A DNA stretch of 50,493 nt from Acetobacteraceae bacterium (GCA_025452005.1 JANWJK010000303.1:1-50493), one strand, 5' to 3'. Shown: positions 33,035 to 41,805, counted from the first letter of the stretch. Notes: a model not told the origin generated them from the sequence alone. A program made the numbers and translations.

Positions 33035-34495
33035 ATGCGTGCCACTACGCGAGATTGCACCATATGGGTCGATGTCGAGGATCTCTTCCAATATGCGTCC
33101 GCGAACCCACGGCCGAGCGGGGTTCAACGGCTCGTGTTGGAGATCCTGCGTGTGCTGCCCGATCGTGCGCGGCTGAATCCGCGAGGGCCACGTATCGCCT
33201 TCGTTCGCCACACGTGGGACGATGCTTTGATCCGTGAGATACCGTTCGACAGCGTGGAACGGCTCTTTGAGGAATTGTCCAGCGGTGAAACAACACGACG
33301 TGCCGAAGCGGCGCGAACGCCGGTGGCCGCAGGCCTTATAACCCGCGCCCGCCGGTGGATGATTCATTCTATCCAGCGGATGCCGCCGGAAATCTCAAAT
33401 CCCCTGCTGCAGGCTGCGGTGCTGCAGGTCGCAGCAATACGACATGCCAAAACGTTGCTGACCGGCTCGGCTCTGCCGACACAACATCGGCATAGAGCAG
33501 AAACATCCGCGACAGCTCCATCAAGCGTGCGGTTGGCAGCACAGTCCGGTGACATTTTTCTGATCCTGGGAGCCGCATGGACGCGACCGCAATATGGTTT
33601 GTTGCTGCAGCAAGTACGCGAGCAATATCGGCTGGAACCCTGGGTCTTGCTGTACGACCTGATTCCATTGCGGCGACCGGAGTGGTGCGTTGCGGAGTTG
33701 GTGGAGAGTTTCACAGCCTGGCTGACAGCAACTCTGCCGCAATGCCGCAAACTATTCGCGATCAGCCGTGCTACCGCGACCGATGTCGAGATGTATGCGC
33801 GTGAGGTCGGCATCAATCTGGCCGGTCCTGTAGAGCCGGTGCCGATCGGCACTGGATTTGGACTGGCGACCCCTCACAGGGAGCAAATGGAGATTCGTCC
33901 CCGGGGACTACCGGCGCACGGCAGCTATGCGCTGTTTGTCTCCACCTTGGAGGCCAGAAAGAACCACATGCTGTTGTTCCGGTTGTGGCGCCGACTGCTG
34001 GCCGACCTGCCACGGGACCGCGTACCGACTCTGGTCTTTGCCGGACGCGTGGGCTGGCTGGTGGCCGATCTGATGCAGCAACTTGAAAACGCTGAGTGGC
34101 TGGGTGGCAAGATCCGCCTGATACGCGATCCTTCGGACGCAGAGTTGCTGGCCTTGTACGCCGGCTGCCAATTCACTCTTTTTCCATCGCTGTTCGAGGG
34201 ATGGGGACTTCCTGTCACCGAGAGCCTCGCGCTCGGGCGACCCTGCGTCTCGTCCAATGGCACGTCTCTGCCCGAAGCGGGCGGCGACCTGGCGCGCTAC
34301 TTCGACCCGGAGAATCTCGATGATGCTTATCGCGCCGTGCGCGCGGTGATCGACGACCCCAGCGATCTGGCGGCGTGGCGTGATCGGGTGGCGCGCGACT
34401 TCCGCCACGTCCCATGGAGCACTACCGCTGACGCGATCCTCGCGTCTTACATGTTACCCGAAGCGTCGCGGTCAGCGTGCGAAGCCGTGAAATGA
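33035..34495 (+). CDS. Family 1/4 glycosyltransferase, tandem copy 1
   Basis: A 486-residue GT-B glycosyltransferase. The N-terminus TIWVDVEDLFQYASANPRPS followed by GVQRLVLEIL is typical of transferases in surface polysaccharide loci. The C-terminal domain has VSTLEARKNH, FPSLFEGWGLPVTESLALG (the EGWGLPxxES nucleotide-sugar site) and SLPEAGGDLARYFDP. The ATG at 33035 aligns best with copy 2; in-frame ATGs at 33008 and 33020 are alternatives. The first 900 bp look richer in A/T than the surroundings, hinting at transfer. Acceptor and donor are unknown. Confidence 0.88.
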   Translation: MRATTRDCTIWVDVEDLFQYASANPRPSGVQRLVLEILRVLPDRARLNPRGPRIAFVRHTWDDALIREIPFDSVERLFEELSSGETTRRAEAARTPVAAGLITRARRWMIHSIQRMPPEISNPLLQAAVLQVAAIRHAKTLLTGSALPTQHRHRAETSATAPSSVRLAAQSGDIFLILGAAWTRPQYGLLLQQVREQYRLEPWVLLYDLIPLRRPEWCVAELVESFTAWLTATLPQCRKLFAISRATATDVEMYAREVGINLAGPVEPVPIGTGFGLATPHREQMEIRPRGLPAHGSYALFVSTLEARKNHMLLFRLWRRLLADLPRDRVPTLVFAGRVGWLVADLMQQLENAEWLGGKIRLIRDPSDAELLALYAGCQFTLFPSLFEGWGLPVTESLALGRPCVSSNGTSLPEAGGDLARYFDPENLDDAYRAVRAVIDDPSDLAAWRDRVARDFRHVPWSTTADAILASYMLPEASRSACEAVK

Positions 34496-35913
34496 GCGAC
34501 CGTCCGTATCCCACGTTGTGGATGGATGTGGATGACATACTCGACTACCTGGCGCGCCATAGCCGACCAAGCGGGATCCAGCGGGTTGCCTTTGAAATAG
34601 CCGGGGCACTCCGACGTGTGGACGGTGGTGGCTGTGACCGGGTGAGGTTCGTGCGCCGTCGCGACGGTCCGCAAGATATCGTGACGGTGGATTGGGAGCG
34701 CCTGGCAGCGAGGTTCCAACTGGTCGCCAATCCCAGGCGCGATGCTACGTCGTCTCGCACTGTCGGTTCCACGCATGGCCCCAACGCAACGTCGCTGCCG
34801 CCTGGTACCAGCAGGCTACAGATCCTTACGGCAGTCCTGGCGACCGAGGCGCAGGTGCTGCGTGCGTTGGCTCGCGTGGCCGGCGCTATCGGGTCGAAAG
34901 CAGTCGCTGTCGTGCAGCATCTGATCGCCCCAGGGACGGCAGCAGAGCCGGATGGCGCTCCCCTGCGGGAGCTGGCTATGCCGGGTGACGTCTTGGTCGT
35001 ACTCGGCTCGCCCTGGCAGCGTCGCGACTATGTCCAGACCATCCGATGGGTGCGGGATGACCTGCGGATGCGCTTCGCACTTCTGATCCACGACATCATC
35101 CCAGTGCGCCGACCGGAGTGGTGCGATCCTGCTGTTGTAAGCGCTTTCCTCCATTGGCACGGGACGACGCTGCCACTCGCTGACCAGGTCTTCACGAACA
35201 GTTGTGCGACGGCCGATGATGTCGTCGCGTGGACGCGGGAAATGGGAATAGCCTTGCCCGGTGCAGTACAGCCTGTCCCGATGGGCACCGGGTTCGCCCA
35301 TGATGACGCATCCGGCAGCGTTCCCCCGGCATTTCCGCATCTGCCGGCACGCGGCAGCTATGCGCTGTTCGTCTCCACCCTGGAAGCCAGAAAGAATCAC
35401 ATGCTGCTGTTCCGGGTGTGGCGCCGACTGCTGGCCGATCTGCCACGGAACCGCGTACCGACGCTGGTCTTCGCCGGGCGCGTAGGTTGGCTCGTCGCCG
35501 ATCTTATGCAACAGCTCGAAAACGCTGATTGGCTCGGTGGCAAGATCGTCTTGGTACGCGATCCTTCCGATGCAGAGTTGCTGTCTCTGTACGATGGCTG
35601 CCAATTCACCCTCTTCCCATCGCTTTTCGAGGGCTGGGGACTGCCTGTCAGCGAGAGCCTCGCGCGCGGGCGTCCCTGCGTCTCGTCCAACCGCGCGTCT
35701 CTGCCCGAAGCGGGGGGTGACCTGGCCAGTTACTTCGACCCGGAGAATCTCGAGGACGCCTATCGCGCGGTACGCGTGGTGATCGACGATCCGGTCTATC
35801 TGAAAGCGTGGCGCGAGCGCGTGGCGCGCGACTTCCGTCACGTCCCATGGGAACACAGCGCCGACGTGATGCGTCGGGCTCTTAATGCGCTCGAAGCAAA
35901 TCTGGCCTGCTAG
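34492..35913 (+). CDS. Family 1/4 glycosyltransferase, tandem copy 2
   Basis: A 473-residue paralogue of copy 1, starting at the ATG that overlaps the previous stop as ATGA, so the two are translationally coupled. It opens with TLWMDVDDILDYLARHSRPS, then GIQRVAFEIAG. From GSYALFVSTLEARKNH (35353 on) to DFRHVPW it is almost the same as copy 1: I count about 18 differences in roughly 163 residues, while the N-terminal halves are clearly different. This suggests a shared donor sugar with different acceptors. Its TAG overlaps the stop of the convergent CoA-transferase gene. Confidence 0.9.
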   Translation: MSDRPYPTLWMDVDDILDYLARHSRPSGIQRVAFEIAGALRRVDGGGCDRVRFVRRRDGPQDIVTVDWERLAARFQLVANPRRDATSSRTVGSTHGPNATSLPPGTSRLQILTAVLATEAQVLRALARVAGAIGSKAVAVVQHLIAPGTAAEPDGAPLRELAMPGDVLVVLGSPWQRRDYVQTIRWVRDDLRMRFALLIHDIIPVRRPEWCDPAVVSAFLHWHGTTLPLADQVFTNSCATADDVVAWTREMGIALPGAVQPVPMGTGFAHDDASGSVPPAFPHLPARGSYALFVSTLEARKNHMLLFRVWRRLLADLPRNRVPTLVFAGRVGWLVADLMQQLENADWLGGKIVLVRDPSDAELLSLYDGCQFTLFPSLFEGWGLPVSESLARGRPCVSSNRASLPEAGGDLASYFDPENLEDAYRAVRVVIDDPVYLKAWRERVARDFRHVPWEHSADVMRRALNALEANLAC

Positions 35914-37130
35914 ATCACGCCCTTCGCACGCAACTCCGCCAGCGCCGCCGCACTCAGCCCCAGCCGTTCCCCCAACACCGCATTGGTGTGCTCCCCCAGA
36001 AGCGGGGGCGGTATGCGGTAATCCGGCGGAGTCTCCGACAGCCGCACCGGATTGGCGATCACCTTCACCGTTTCGCCCGATCCATGTGTCATCTCGCGCA
36101 CCACACCGCGTGCCACCACGTGCGGGTCGGCGAACACCTCCGACAGCTTGTTGATCGGCCCGCAGCCGATCTTCAGCGCCTCGAGCCGCTCCACCCACCA
36201 GCCGGTTTCTTGCTGCTGCATCACCGGCGTCAGCGTATCGGTGACCAACTGCCGGTTCTCCACGCGTGCCGCATTCGTGGCGAAGCGCGTGTCCTCCAGC
36301 AGATGCGTCAGCGCGAACGCTTCGCAGAACCGCTTGAATGTCGGATCGTTGCCGATCGACAGTACGATGTGCCCATCCGCGGTCGGAAACACCTGATACG
36401 GCACGATATTGGGATGCTGGTTGCCCAGTCGCTCCGGGTTCTCGCCGGTCGCCAGGTAGTTCATGCCCTGGTTGGCCAGCCACGCCACATGCGTATCCAG
36501 CATGCCGATATCGATCTGCTGCCCCTGCCCGGTCGCATCGCGATGACGCAGCGCGGCGAGGATGCCGATGCAGCCGTACAGCCCGGCGAACAGGTCCGCG
36601 ACCGGCACGCCAACCTTCTGCGGCAGCCCGTCCGGCTCGCCGGTCAGGCTCATCACGCCGCCCATCGCCTGGATCAGCGAATCATAACCGGGCCGTGGTG
36701 CGTACGGCCCGGTCTGTCCGAACCCGGTGATCGAGCAGTAGATCAGCCGCGGATACTTTTCATGCAGCCCCTCGTACCCCAGCCCGTATTTCGCCAGCGC
36801 GCCGACCTTGAAGTTTTCCACCAGGATGTCGCACTGCGCGATCAGTTGCTGCGCGATCGCCTGACCCTCAGGCCGCGCTATGTCCAGCGTGACCGAACGC
36901 TTGTTGCGGTTCACCCCCACGAAATATGCGCTCTCCTGCGTCCCCGGCATGTAGGGCGGCGCGAAGCCACGTGTGTCGTCGCCGGCACCGGGCCGTTCGA
37001 TCTTGATCACGTCGGCGCCGAGGTCGGCCAGCATCTGCGCACAGGTCGGCCCCGCAAGGACGCGTGTCAGATCGAAAACGCGCAGCCCGCGAAGTGGTCC
37101 GGTGGATTGCGCGCCAATGGGGTCACTCAT
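35910..37130 (-). CDS. Family III CoA-transferase (CaiB/BaiF)
   Basis: A 406-residue enzyme that would move CoA between carboxylic acids. LRVFDLTRVLAGPTCAQMLA and DLGADVIKIERPGAGDDTRG are family hallmarks; Asp179 in VADLFAGLYG occupies the catalytic-aspartate position of formyl-CoA transferase, and DILVENFKVG, GFGQTGPYAPRPGYD and GQQIDIGMLDTHVAWLAN follow as expected. The gene diverges from an MFS transporter across 80 bp; the two probably take up and activate the same acid. Its TAG and that of the convergent glycosyltransferase share the sequence CTAG. Confidence 0.93.
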   Translation of the reverse strand: MSDPIGAQSTGPLRGLRVFDLTRVLAGPTCAQMLADLGADVIKIERPGAGDDTRGFAPPYMPGTQESAYFVGVNRNKRSVTLDIARPEGQAIAQQLIAQCDILVENFKVGALAKYGLGYEGLHEKYPRLIYCSITGFGQTGPYAPRPGYDSLIQAMGGVMSLTGEPDGLPQKVGVPVADLFAGLYGCIGILAALRHRDATGQGQQIDIGMLDTHVAWLANQGMNYLATGENPERLGNQHPNIVPYQVFPTADGHIVLSIGNDPTFKRFCEAFALTHLLEDTRFATNAARVENRQLVTDTLTPVMQQQETGWWVERLEALKIGCGPINKLSEVFADPHVVARGVVREMTHGSGETVKVIANPVRLSETPPDYRIPPPLLGEHTNAVLGERLGLSAAALAELRAKGVI

Positions 37131-37210
37131 GCCGTCTCTCCAGCTTGTCGGGACACAATCGAGGGTCCATATCGGCCGCCTCGCTTATACCCCCGGAGGA
37201 GACGCCGGCA

Positions 37211-38458
37211 ATGCCGGACATCATGGTGCCGCAGCGCGCGGCCAGTATCGAGAGCCGCGCGTCGTGGGTCGCCGCCTGCGTCACTCTGGCCATCCTGTCG
37301 ATTTCCTACGGCGCACCTCTGCTGGTCGTGGTCGGCCTGAAGCCGATCCAGGAGGCCCTGGATACCGACCGTTCAGTCGTGGCGCTCGCCGGTGCACTGG
37401 TTTGGATGGGCACCGGCCTCGGCGGCATCATGATGGGCTGGCTCGCCGACCGCATCGGCATCCGCTCGACCGTCATGATCGGCGCGGTGATGATGGCGGC
37501 CGGTCTCGCGTTGTCGGCCGCCGGCAGCGTGTGGACGCTCTATGTCGGACATGGACTGCTGATCGGCTTGGTCGGGAATGGTGCGATCTTCGCGCCGCTG
37601 GTGATCTACGTCACCCGCTGGTTCGATCGCCGCCGCGGCTCCGCGCTGGCGCTCATCTCATCCGGCCAATACATCGCCGGCATCGTCTGGCCGTCGGTGT
37701 TCGAGCGTGGCATCGCGTTGTATGGGTGGCAGACGACGATGCTCGCGTATTCGGCAGTGGTCATTGCGATCATCGTGCCGCTGGCACTGTTGTGCCTGCG
37801 CCCCTCGCCGGAAGCGTACGCGACGCATGCGCTGTCCGCGGATCCCCGCAAGGGCGCACCGGTCCTCGGCATGCCGCCCAATCTGGTGCTCGCGCTGATC
37901 TGTGTCGCGGTATTCTTCTGCTGCATCCCGATGGCTGTGCCCAACGGGCATCTTGTGGCCTTTTGCAGCGACCTTGGGATCGCGCCGACGCACGGCGCGG
38001 CGATGTTGTCGGTGCTGCTGGCCTGCGCATTCATCAGCCGGCAATTCTGGGGGATGCTTGTCGATCGCGTGGGTGGGCTGCTCGCCGTCATGGCCGGATC
38101 CGCGTGTCAGGCGGTGGCGATCGGTGCTTTCCTGCTGACGCAGAACGAGGTGGGGCTGTTCGCCGTCTCGGCCGCGTTCGGTCTCGGTTTCTCGGGTATC
38201 ATTCCATCCTACGTCGTCGCGATCCGTGAGCTGTTCCCGTCATCCGAGGCGGCGTGGCGCGTCCCGATATTCTTCTTTCTCGGCATGTCGGGCATGGCGT
38301 TCGGAAGCTGGCTGGCCGGCGAGCTGTATGACCGGTTCGGCTTTTATGCGCCGGCGTTCGCGGTGGGTGTCGTCTTCAACGTCGCCAACCTTGTGGTGAT
38401 CGGCTTCCTGGTGGCGCGACAAAGAGGCGACCAAAGGCTGGCTTACGCCTTTCGCTAG
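37211..38458 (+). CDS. MFS transporter, monocarboxylate/oxalate-formate type
   Basis: A 415-residue transporter with about 12 membrane segments. The loop YVTRWFDRRRGSALALISSG between helices 4 and 5 places it with MCT/OFA-like proteins, as does the other MFS gene in the window. The ATG at 37211 follows GGAGGAGACG; a longer frame upstream overlaps the divergent CoA-transferase and is rejected. Pairing with a CaiB/BaiF enzyme suggests carboxylate uptake. Its TAG overlaps the next convergent stop in a CTAG. Confidence 0.88.
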   Translation: MPDIMVPQRAASIESRASWVAACVTLAILSISYGAPLLVVVGLKPIQEALDTDRSVVALAGALVWMGTGLGGIMMGWLADRIGIRSTVMIGAVMMAAGLALSAAGSVWTLYVGHGLLIGLVGNGAIFAPLVIYVTRWFDRRRGSALALISSGQYIAGIVWPSVFERGIALYGWQTTMLAYSAVVIAIIVPLALLCLRPSPEAYATHALSADPRKGAPVLGMPPNLVLALICVAVFFCCIPMAVPNGHLVAFCSDLGIAPTHGAAMLSVLLACAFISRQFWGMLVDRVGGLLAVMAGSACQAVAIGAFLLTQNEVGLFAVSAAFGLGFSGIIPSYVVAIRELFPSSEAAWRVPIFFFLGMSGMAFGSWLAGELYDRFGFYAPAFAVGVVFNVANLVVIGFLVARQRGDQRLAYAFR

Positions 38459-39111
38459 TGTGCCTGCTCCGCCGCCGACGCAAGGCCGAGTAGCCGGGAA
38501 TTCGCTATCGTCTGGAGCTCGTCTTGCGATAGCGCTGTCCCGGCATCGGAGGCATCCGAGCTCACGATGCCGAGCATCAGCGAATTGGCCCGGGTATTGT
38601 CCTTGAGACCGAATGCATGACCGATCTCGTGCTCCAGAACCCCGCGCGCACCATGGGTATTCTTGAGCAGCTCCTGGTTGGACTTCTGGCTGACGAAGAT
38701 GATCGGGTCGATCTCATCGCCTACGCGCAGGCAAAGTCCGCCCTCCAATCCAGGAGAATCGAACTCCGGCACATAGAACACATGCAGTCCGCCAAGGTCG
38801 GTCCAGTTCTTTATCGCGGCCCAGACTTCTGTGGTGAACCTGCCGGAGGGATCCTGCACGGTCATCGGGCGCTCAACCTTGCTGGCGGCGCCGGCCGGCA
38901 GGTCGTGGTCGAATTCCTTGGGCCCGCCGGTGAGCGCCAATTTGCCATCCGTGCCAAGAATGGCCTTTGTCTGATCCCGGTTCAGAGTGAACTTCCTCGT
39001 CCTGAACGTCAGAGGTACACCGACGAACACTTTCTCCGATCTATGGAAATCCTTGGCCGTCGTATCGGTGACGCCATGCACGATCGTCAGCCAGACATTG
39101 ATTGCGGGCAT
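38455..39111 (-). CDS. Putative metzincin-type zinc metalloprotease
   Basis: A 218-residue protein with HEIGHAFGLKD at 161-171, which is the extended HExxHxxGxxD zinc motif with Asp as third ligand, as in snapalysin-like metzincins. NSLMLG at 176-181 can provide the Met-turn (Met179). The first 150 residues contain a strand-rich region with FYVPEFDSPGLEGG and no recognisable propeptide. I see no signal peptide, so it is either cytoplasmic or exported by a dedicated system. Substrate unknown; activity is inferred from the motif. Confidence 0.72.
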   Translation of the reverse strand: MPAINVWLTIVHGVTDTTAKDFHRSEKVFVGVPLTFRTRKFTLNRDQTKAILGTDGKLALTGGPKEFDHDLPAGAASKVERPMTVQDPSGRFTTEVWAAIKNWTDLGGLHVFYVPEFDSPGLEGGLCLRVGDEIDPIIFVSQKSNQELLKNTHGARGVLEHEIGHAFGLKDNTRANSLMLGIVSSDASDAGTALSQDELQTIANSRLLGLASAAEQAH

Positions 39112-39243
39112 GACTCATTCCCTTCGGCGGATCGCTGCGCTGTAGCGCCGCAGTCATACCCGCCGATTCGGCGGCGCTGACAAGCGATCGCTTTTCATCG
39201 TGCCCAGGAAGGAAATTCATGCACCGTGCGCGCACGGCTGGAT

Positions 39244-39564
39244 TCAGCGACGGTCCCGGTCCGTCCGGGTGTCGGAACCGCGCTCACGCGCTCTCGCATT
39301 GCGCACGCGCTGGAGGTCTTGTTGTCCCTCGACGGCCTTGAAGTGTGAATCGGCGGCGCGTATGTCCGCCTTGACCGCCACCATCTGAGGCTCGCTGACC
39401 GTCCGCTCCTGGCCGTCGCCCACGCGCTTGACGCGATATTGGCAGACGTTGGTCTCGGCTGGCAGCCTGCGGGAGATCGTATGGATGTCGGAAGGGCTGC
39501 TCTCGGCATACCGGTCGAGCGTGAGCCGCACGCGATCACCCACGGCAAATTTATGTGAGACCAT
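39244..39564 (-). CDS. Hypothetical small basic protein
   Basis: A 106-residue protein I do not recognise. It begins SHKFAVGDRVRLTLDRYAES, a pattern seen in small SH3-like barrels, has a central YRVKRVGDGQERTVSEPQ segment and a charged Arg/Asp-rich tail that is probably disordered. No signal peptide or helix for the membrane. The ATG at 39564 follows GGAGCAG. It sits between the metalloprotease-like and cold-shock genes on the same strand; the 132-bp gap to the former has no further gene I can see. Confidence 0.6.
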   Translation of the reverse strand: MVSHKFAVGDRVRLTLDRYAESSPSDIHTISRRLPAETNVCQYRVKRVGDGQERTVSEPQMVAVKADIRAADSHFKAVEGQQDLQRVRNARARERGSDTRTDRDRR

Positions 39565-39587
39565 GGCGTCTGCTCCAGCAGGGGAAC

Positions 39588-39612
39588 CCGTCCCCGCATG
39601 ATGCGGGGACGG
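39588..39612. terminator. Strong hairpin after cold-shock gene
   Basis: CCGTCCCCGCAT and ATGCGGGGACGG form a perfect 12-base inverted repeat around a single base; as RNA this gives a 9-bp stem with a 7-base loop. It lies 12 bp past the cold-shock stop on the minus strand and before the next gene. It lacks a T-run, so it could be a terminator, an RNA-stabilising hairpin or an intergenic repeat. Confidence 0.5.
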
Positions 39613-39623
39613 CCGCCGTCCGC

Positions 39624-39830
39624 TCAGGAAGCTTGCAGGTTGACCGCGGAAGTCTTGCCCTGCTGGCCACGCTCGATGTCGTAGCTGACCTTCTGACCTT
39701 CGTTCAATCCGGTCAGGCCGGCCCGCTCCACCGCCGAGATATGCACGAAGACATCCTTCGAGCCATCATCCGGCTGGATGAAGCCATAACCCTTCTGACC
39801 ATTGAACCACTTGACTGTACCTGAAGACAT
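39624..39830 (-). CDS. Cold-shock protein (CspA family)
   Basis: A 68-residue single-domain cold-shock protein that binds single-stranded RNA and DNA. RNP1 KGYGFI at 13-18 and RNP2 VFVHIS at 27-32 are intact, with TVKWFNGQ at the N-terminus. The start at 39830 is fixed by the family N-terminus; upstream codons in frame are not part of the domain. About 169 bp of leader separates it from the preceding gene, room for the structured 5' leader common in this family, though I cannot confirm one. Confidence 0.95.
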   Translation of the reverse strand: MSSGTVKWFNGQKGYGFIQPDDGSKDVFVHISAVERAGLTGLNEGQKVSYDIERGQQGKTSAVNLQAS

Positions 39831-39940
39831 CACGTCACTCCGGGTAATATCGGCGATCCGCACGCTGCGAACCGTAGTACTTTTCTTCGGAGATGCCGGA
39901 TGCGACGGTGTCGCGAACCTGGCCAAGGACGATCCTGGCG

Positions 39941-39959
39941 AAAAGTGCCGAACTCGGCA
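39941..39959 (-). terminator. Candidate intrinsic terminator behind small exported protein
   Basis: On the minus strand TGCCGAGTTCGGCA can fold into a 5-bp stem with a 4-base loop, followed by CTTTT. It lies about 40 bp after the stop of the 85-residue protein gene and upstream of the cold-shock gene. The stem is short, so confidence is low. Confidence 0.35.
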
Positions 39960-39999
39960 TATGGGGCGCTCGGATCGAATTACCAGGGGGTCATGTGCA

Positions 40000-40257
40000 T
40001 CACGACCCCACGGCGATGCCGGCCCGCACCTCGTTGATCGCCTCGTCGACCAGACGAATTGCCGTCACCCGGTGGCCGCCCTTGTTGGCTTCGGCCACCT
40101 GCAGTTCTGAGCGCGCCCCCTGCAACGCCGACAGGGCGTTCTGCATATGCGGCTGCGCGGCGTAGCTTCCCGCGACGAAACTCGCCGCGGCGACGACGGC
40201 CACCATCGCCATGCCGGCGAGACCGCGCCGGCCGCTCCAAGGGGTCAGGGTTGTCAT
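40000..40257 (-). CDS. Small exported or membrane-anchored protein with KGGHR motif
   Basis: An 85-residue protein. After a basic start ([11 protein letters not shown]) comes a hydrophobic segment ([18 protein letters not shown]) ending near AAQ, either a signal peptide or an anchor. The rest is one or two helices: [20 protein letters not shown] followed by [17 protein letters not shown] recall similar short proteins with a KGGHR-x2-AI-x-LVDQAI pattern in several proteobacteria, with no known function. ATG at 40257 follows GGAGACACCCC. Confidence 0.72.
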   Translation of the reverse strand: MTTLTPWSGRRGLAGMAMVAVVAAASFVAGSYAAQPHMQNALSALQGARSELQVAEANKGGHRVTAIRLVDEAINEVRAGIAVGS

Positions 40258-40412
40258 GGGGTGTCTCCTGCGATATCGCGCGATCATACCGGAACGGCAA
40301 CCTGCGTGTCAGCCCCTTCCGAGCTGCGTGCTCCCCAGCCTTTCGCAAAGTCTTGCCATCGGCCAGCCCATGCTGCCGGCGCCGAACCAGGCCGACGCTG
40401 GCTTGTCGGCCA

Positions 40413-40832
40413 TCAGTCTCCGCCCTTCGCGCCGTCTATATCCTTGAACACCTCGGTGGCGATGCGGAACGCCTCCAGGCAGGCCGGAATGCCGCAATAG
40501 GCACCGATCTGCAACAGGATCTCCTTGATCTCATCGCGTGTCACGCCGTTGGTGAGCGCCGCGCGCAGATGCAGCCGAAACTCCGCGCCGCGATTCAACG
40601 CGGCGAGCATCGTCAGGTTGATCATGCTGCGCGTCTTGCGTGTGAGACCCGGACGCGTCCAGATCATGCCCCAGGCGACTTCTGTGGTCATCTGCTGGAA
40701 CGCCGCATTGAAATCATCGGCGCGGGTGAGCGAACCGTCGACGTAGTCGGCGCCAAGCACGTCGCGCCGGACTTCGAGGCCGCGCTTGAACAGGTCGCTC
40801 TGATACTCCGGTCGGTTGGGGATGTCGGCCAT
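40413..40832 (-). CDS. Carboxymuconolactone decarboxylase family protein (PcaC-like)
   Basis: A 139-residue all-helical protein of the CMD/AhpD superfamily. It matches the PcaC branch: RPGLTRKTRSMINLTMLAAL, then EFRLHLRAALTNGVTRDEIK, then LLQIGAYCGIPACLEAFRIA. PcaC decarboxylates 4-carboxymuconolactone in protocatechuate breakdown, but no other pca gene is near, so the substrate is uncertain. The ATG at 40832 follows GGAGGGCATGCGCG. The 168-bp gap to the divergent gene at 41001 should hold both promoters. Confidence 0.85.
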   Translation of the reverse strand: MADIPNRPEYQSDLFKRGLEVRRDVLGADYVDGSLTRADDFNAAFQQMTTEVAWGMIWTRPGLTRKTRSMINLTMLAALNRGAEFRLHLRAALTNGVTRDEIKEILLQIGAYCGIPACLEAFRIATEVFKDIDGAKGGD

Positions 40833-41000
40833 CGCGCATGCCCTCCAATGAGAGCTCACGACGTTAAAGATCGCCTTTCACGCGGGCAAGCCGCTTGCGC
40901 CGGCAACCCGGCCCGACTGGTCGGCCAAGCGGCTGTTCTCTGCCGTGGGCCGATGCCATGATTTTCCTCCCGCACAACCCGTGCGGCCGGAGACGCAGCC

Positions 41001-41805
41001 ATGGCCGAAACCCCGCGTGTCGCGTACGAAGTGCTTGCCCTTCGCTACGGCATCTTCGACGGGCGCCTGCAGTACCAGAACTACATCATCCCGGACGATC
41101 ACGCCGCACCTGATCCGCTTGACTTCTATGTCTTCGCCATCCGCGGCCAGGGGCGCACCATCGTTATGGACACCGGCTTCAATCCGGTCTCCGCGAAGCG
41201 CCGTGGCCGCGAGCTGCTGCGTACGCCGGCCGAGGCATTGTTGCAGGCGGGCATCGACCCCGCGGAGGTGCCGGATGTGGTGCTGACGCACATGCACTGG
41301 GATCACGCCGGTGGCATGGAGTACTTCCCCAAGGCGACGTTCCATCTTCAGGCCACCGAGATGGCCTACTGCACCGGCCCCTGCATGTGCCAGCCGTTCC
41401 TGCGTCGGCCGTTCGACGTCGACGACGTACAGAGCGCGGTGCGCGCGCTATATGCCGACCGACTGCGCTTCCACGACGGCACCGCCGAGATCGCGCCCGG
41501 CGTAACGCTGCATCTGATCGGCGGACACTCAGGCGGCATCCAGTCGATCCGCGTTCCGACAGAGCGCGGCTGGGTGGTGCTGGCGGGCGATGCCTCGCAT
41601 CTGTGGGGCAACATCCGCAAGCGCATGCCGTTTCCAGTGGTCGTCGATGTGGCACGCATGCTGCTTCGAGATCCTGGAAAGTCTGGCCGATGGTCCTGAC
41701 CACATCATTCCCGGCCACGATCCGCTGATCTTGAAGCGCTTCCCGCCCGAGGCCGGCCACCCCGACACAGTGCGCGTCGATCTGCCGCCGATCGCTCCAG
41801 GGTGA
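41001..41805 (+). pseudogene. AHL-lactonase-like metallo-beta-lactamase hydrolase, frameshifted
   Basis: The first frame (41001-41699) has the metallo-beta-lactamase zinc motif THMHWDHAGG (His97, His99, Asp101, His102), then GGHSGG and LAGDASHLW. It resembles the N-acyl-homoserine lactonase group. Near 41660-41668 the match leaves this frame and continues in the next one as EILESLADGPDHIIPGHDP, ending at 41805. Removing one T from the CTGCTTCGAG stretch would restore one protein of about 267 residues. As read, the product lacks the last zinc-ligand histidine (PGHDP). It is a recent pseudogene or a sequencing error. Confidence 0.8.

Noticed and set aside
34816-36483. Minus-strand frame of over 550 codons across the second glycosyltransferase and the CoA-transferase
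   Set aside because: It overlaps two confident genes in other frames, and no motif or ribosome site supports it.
40413-40832. Part of a protocatechuate (pca) operon
   Set aside because: No other beta-ketoadipate gene lies nearby, so the PcaC-like motif alone does not support that pathway.
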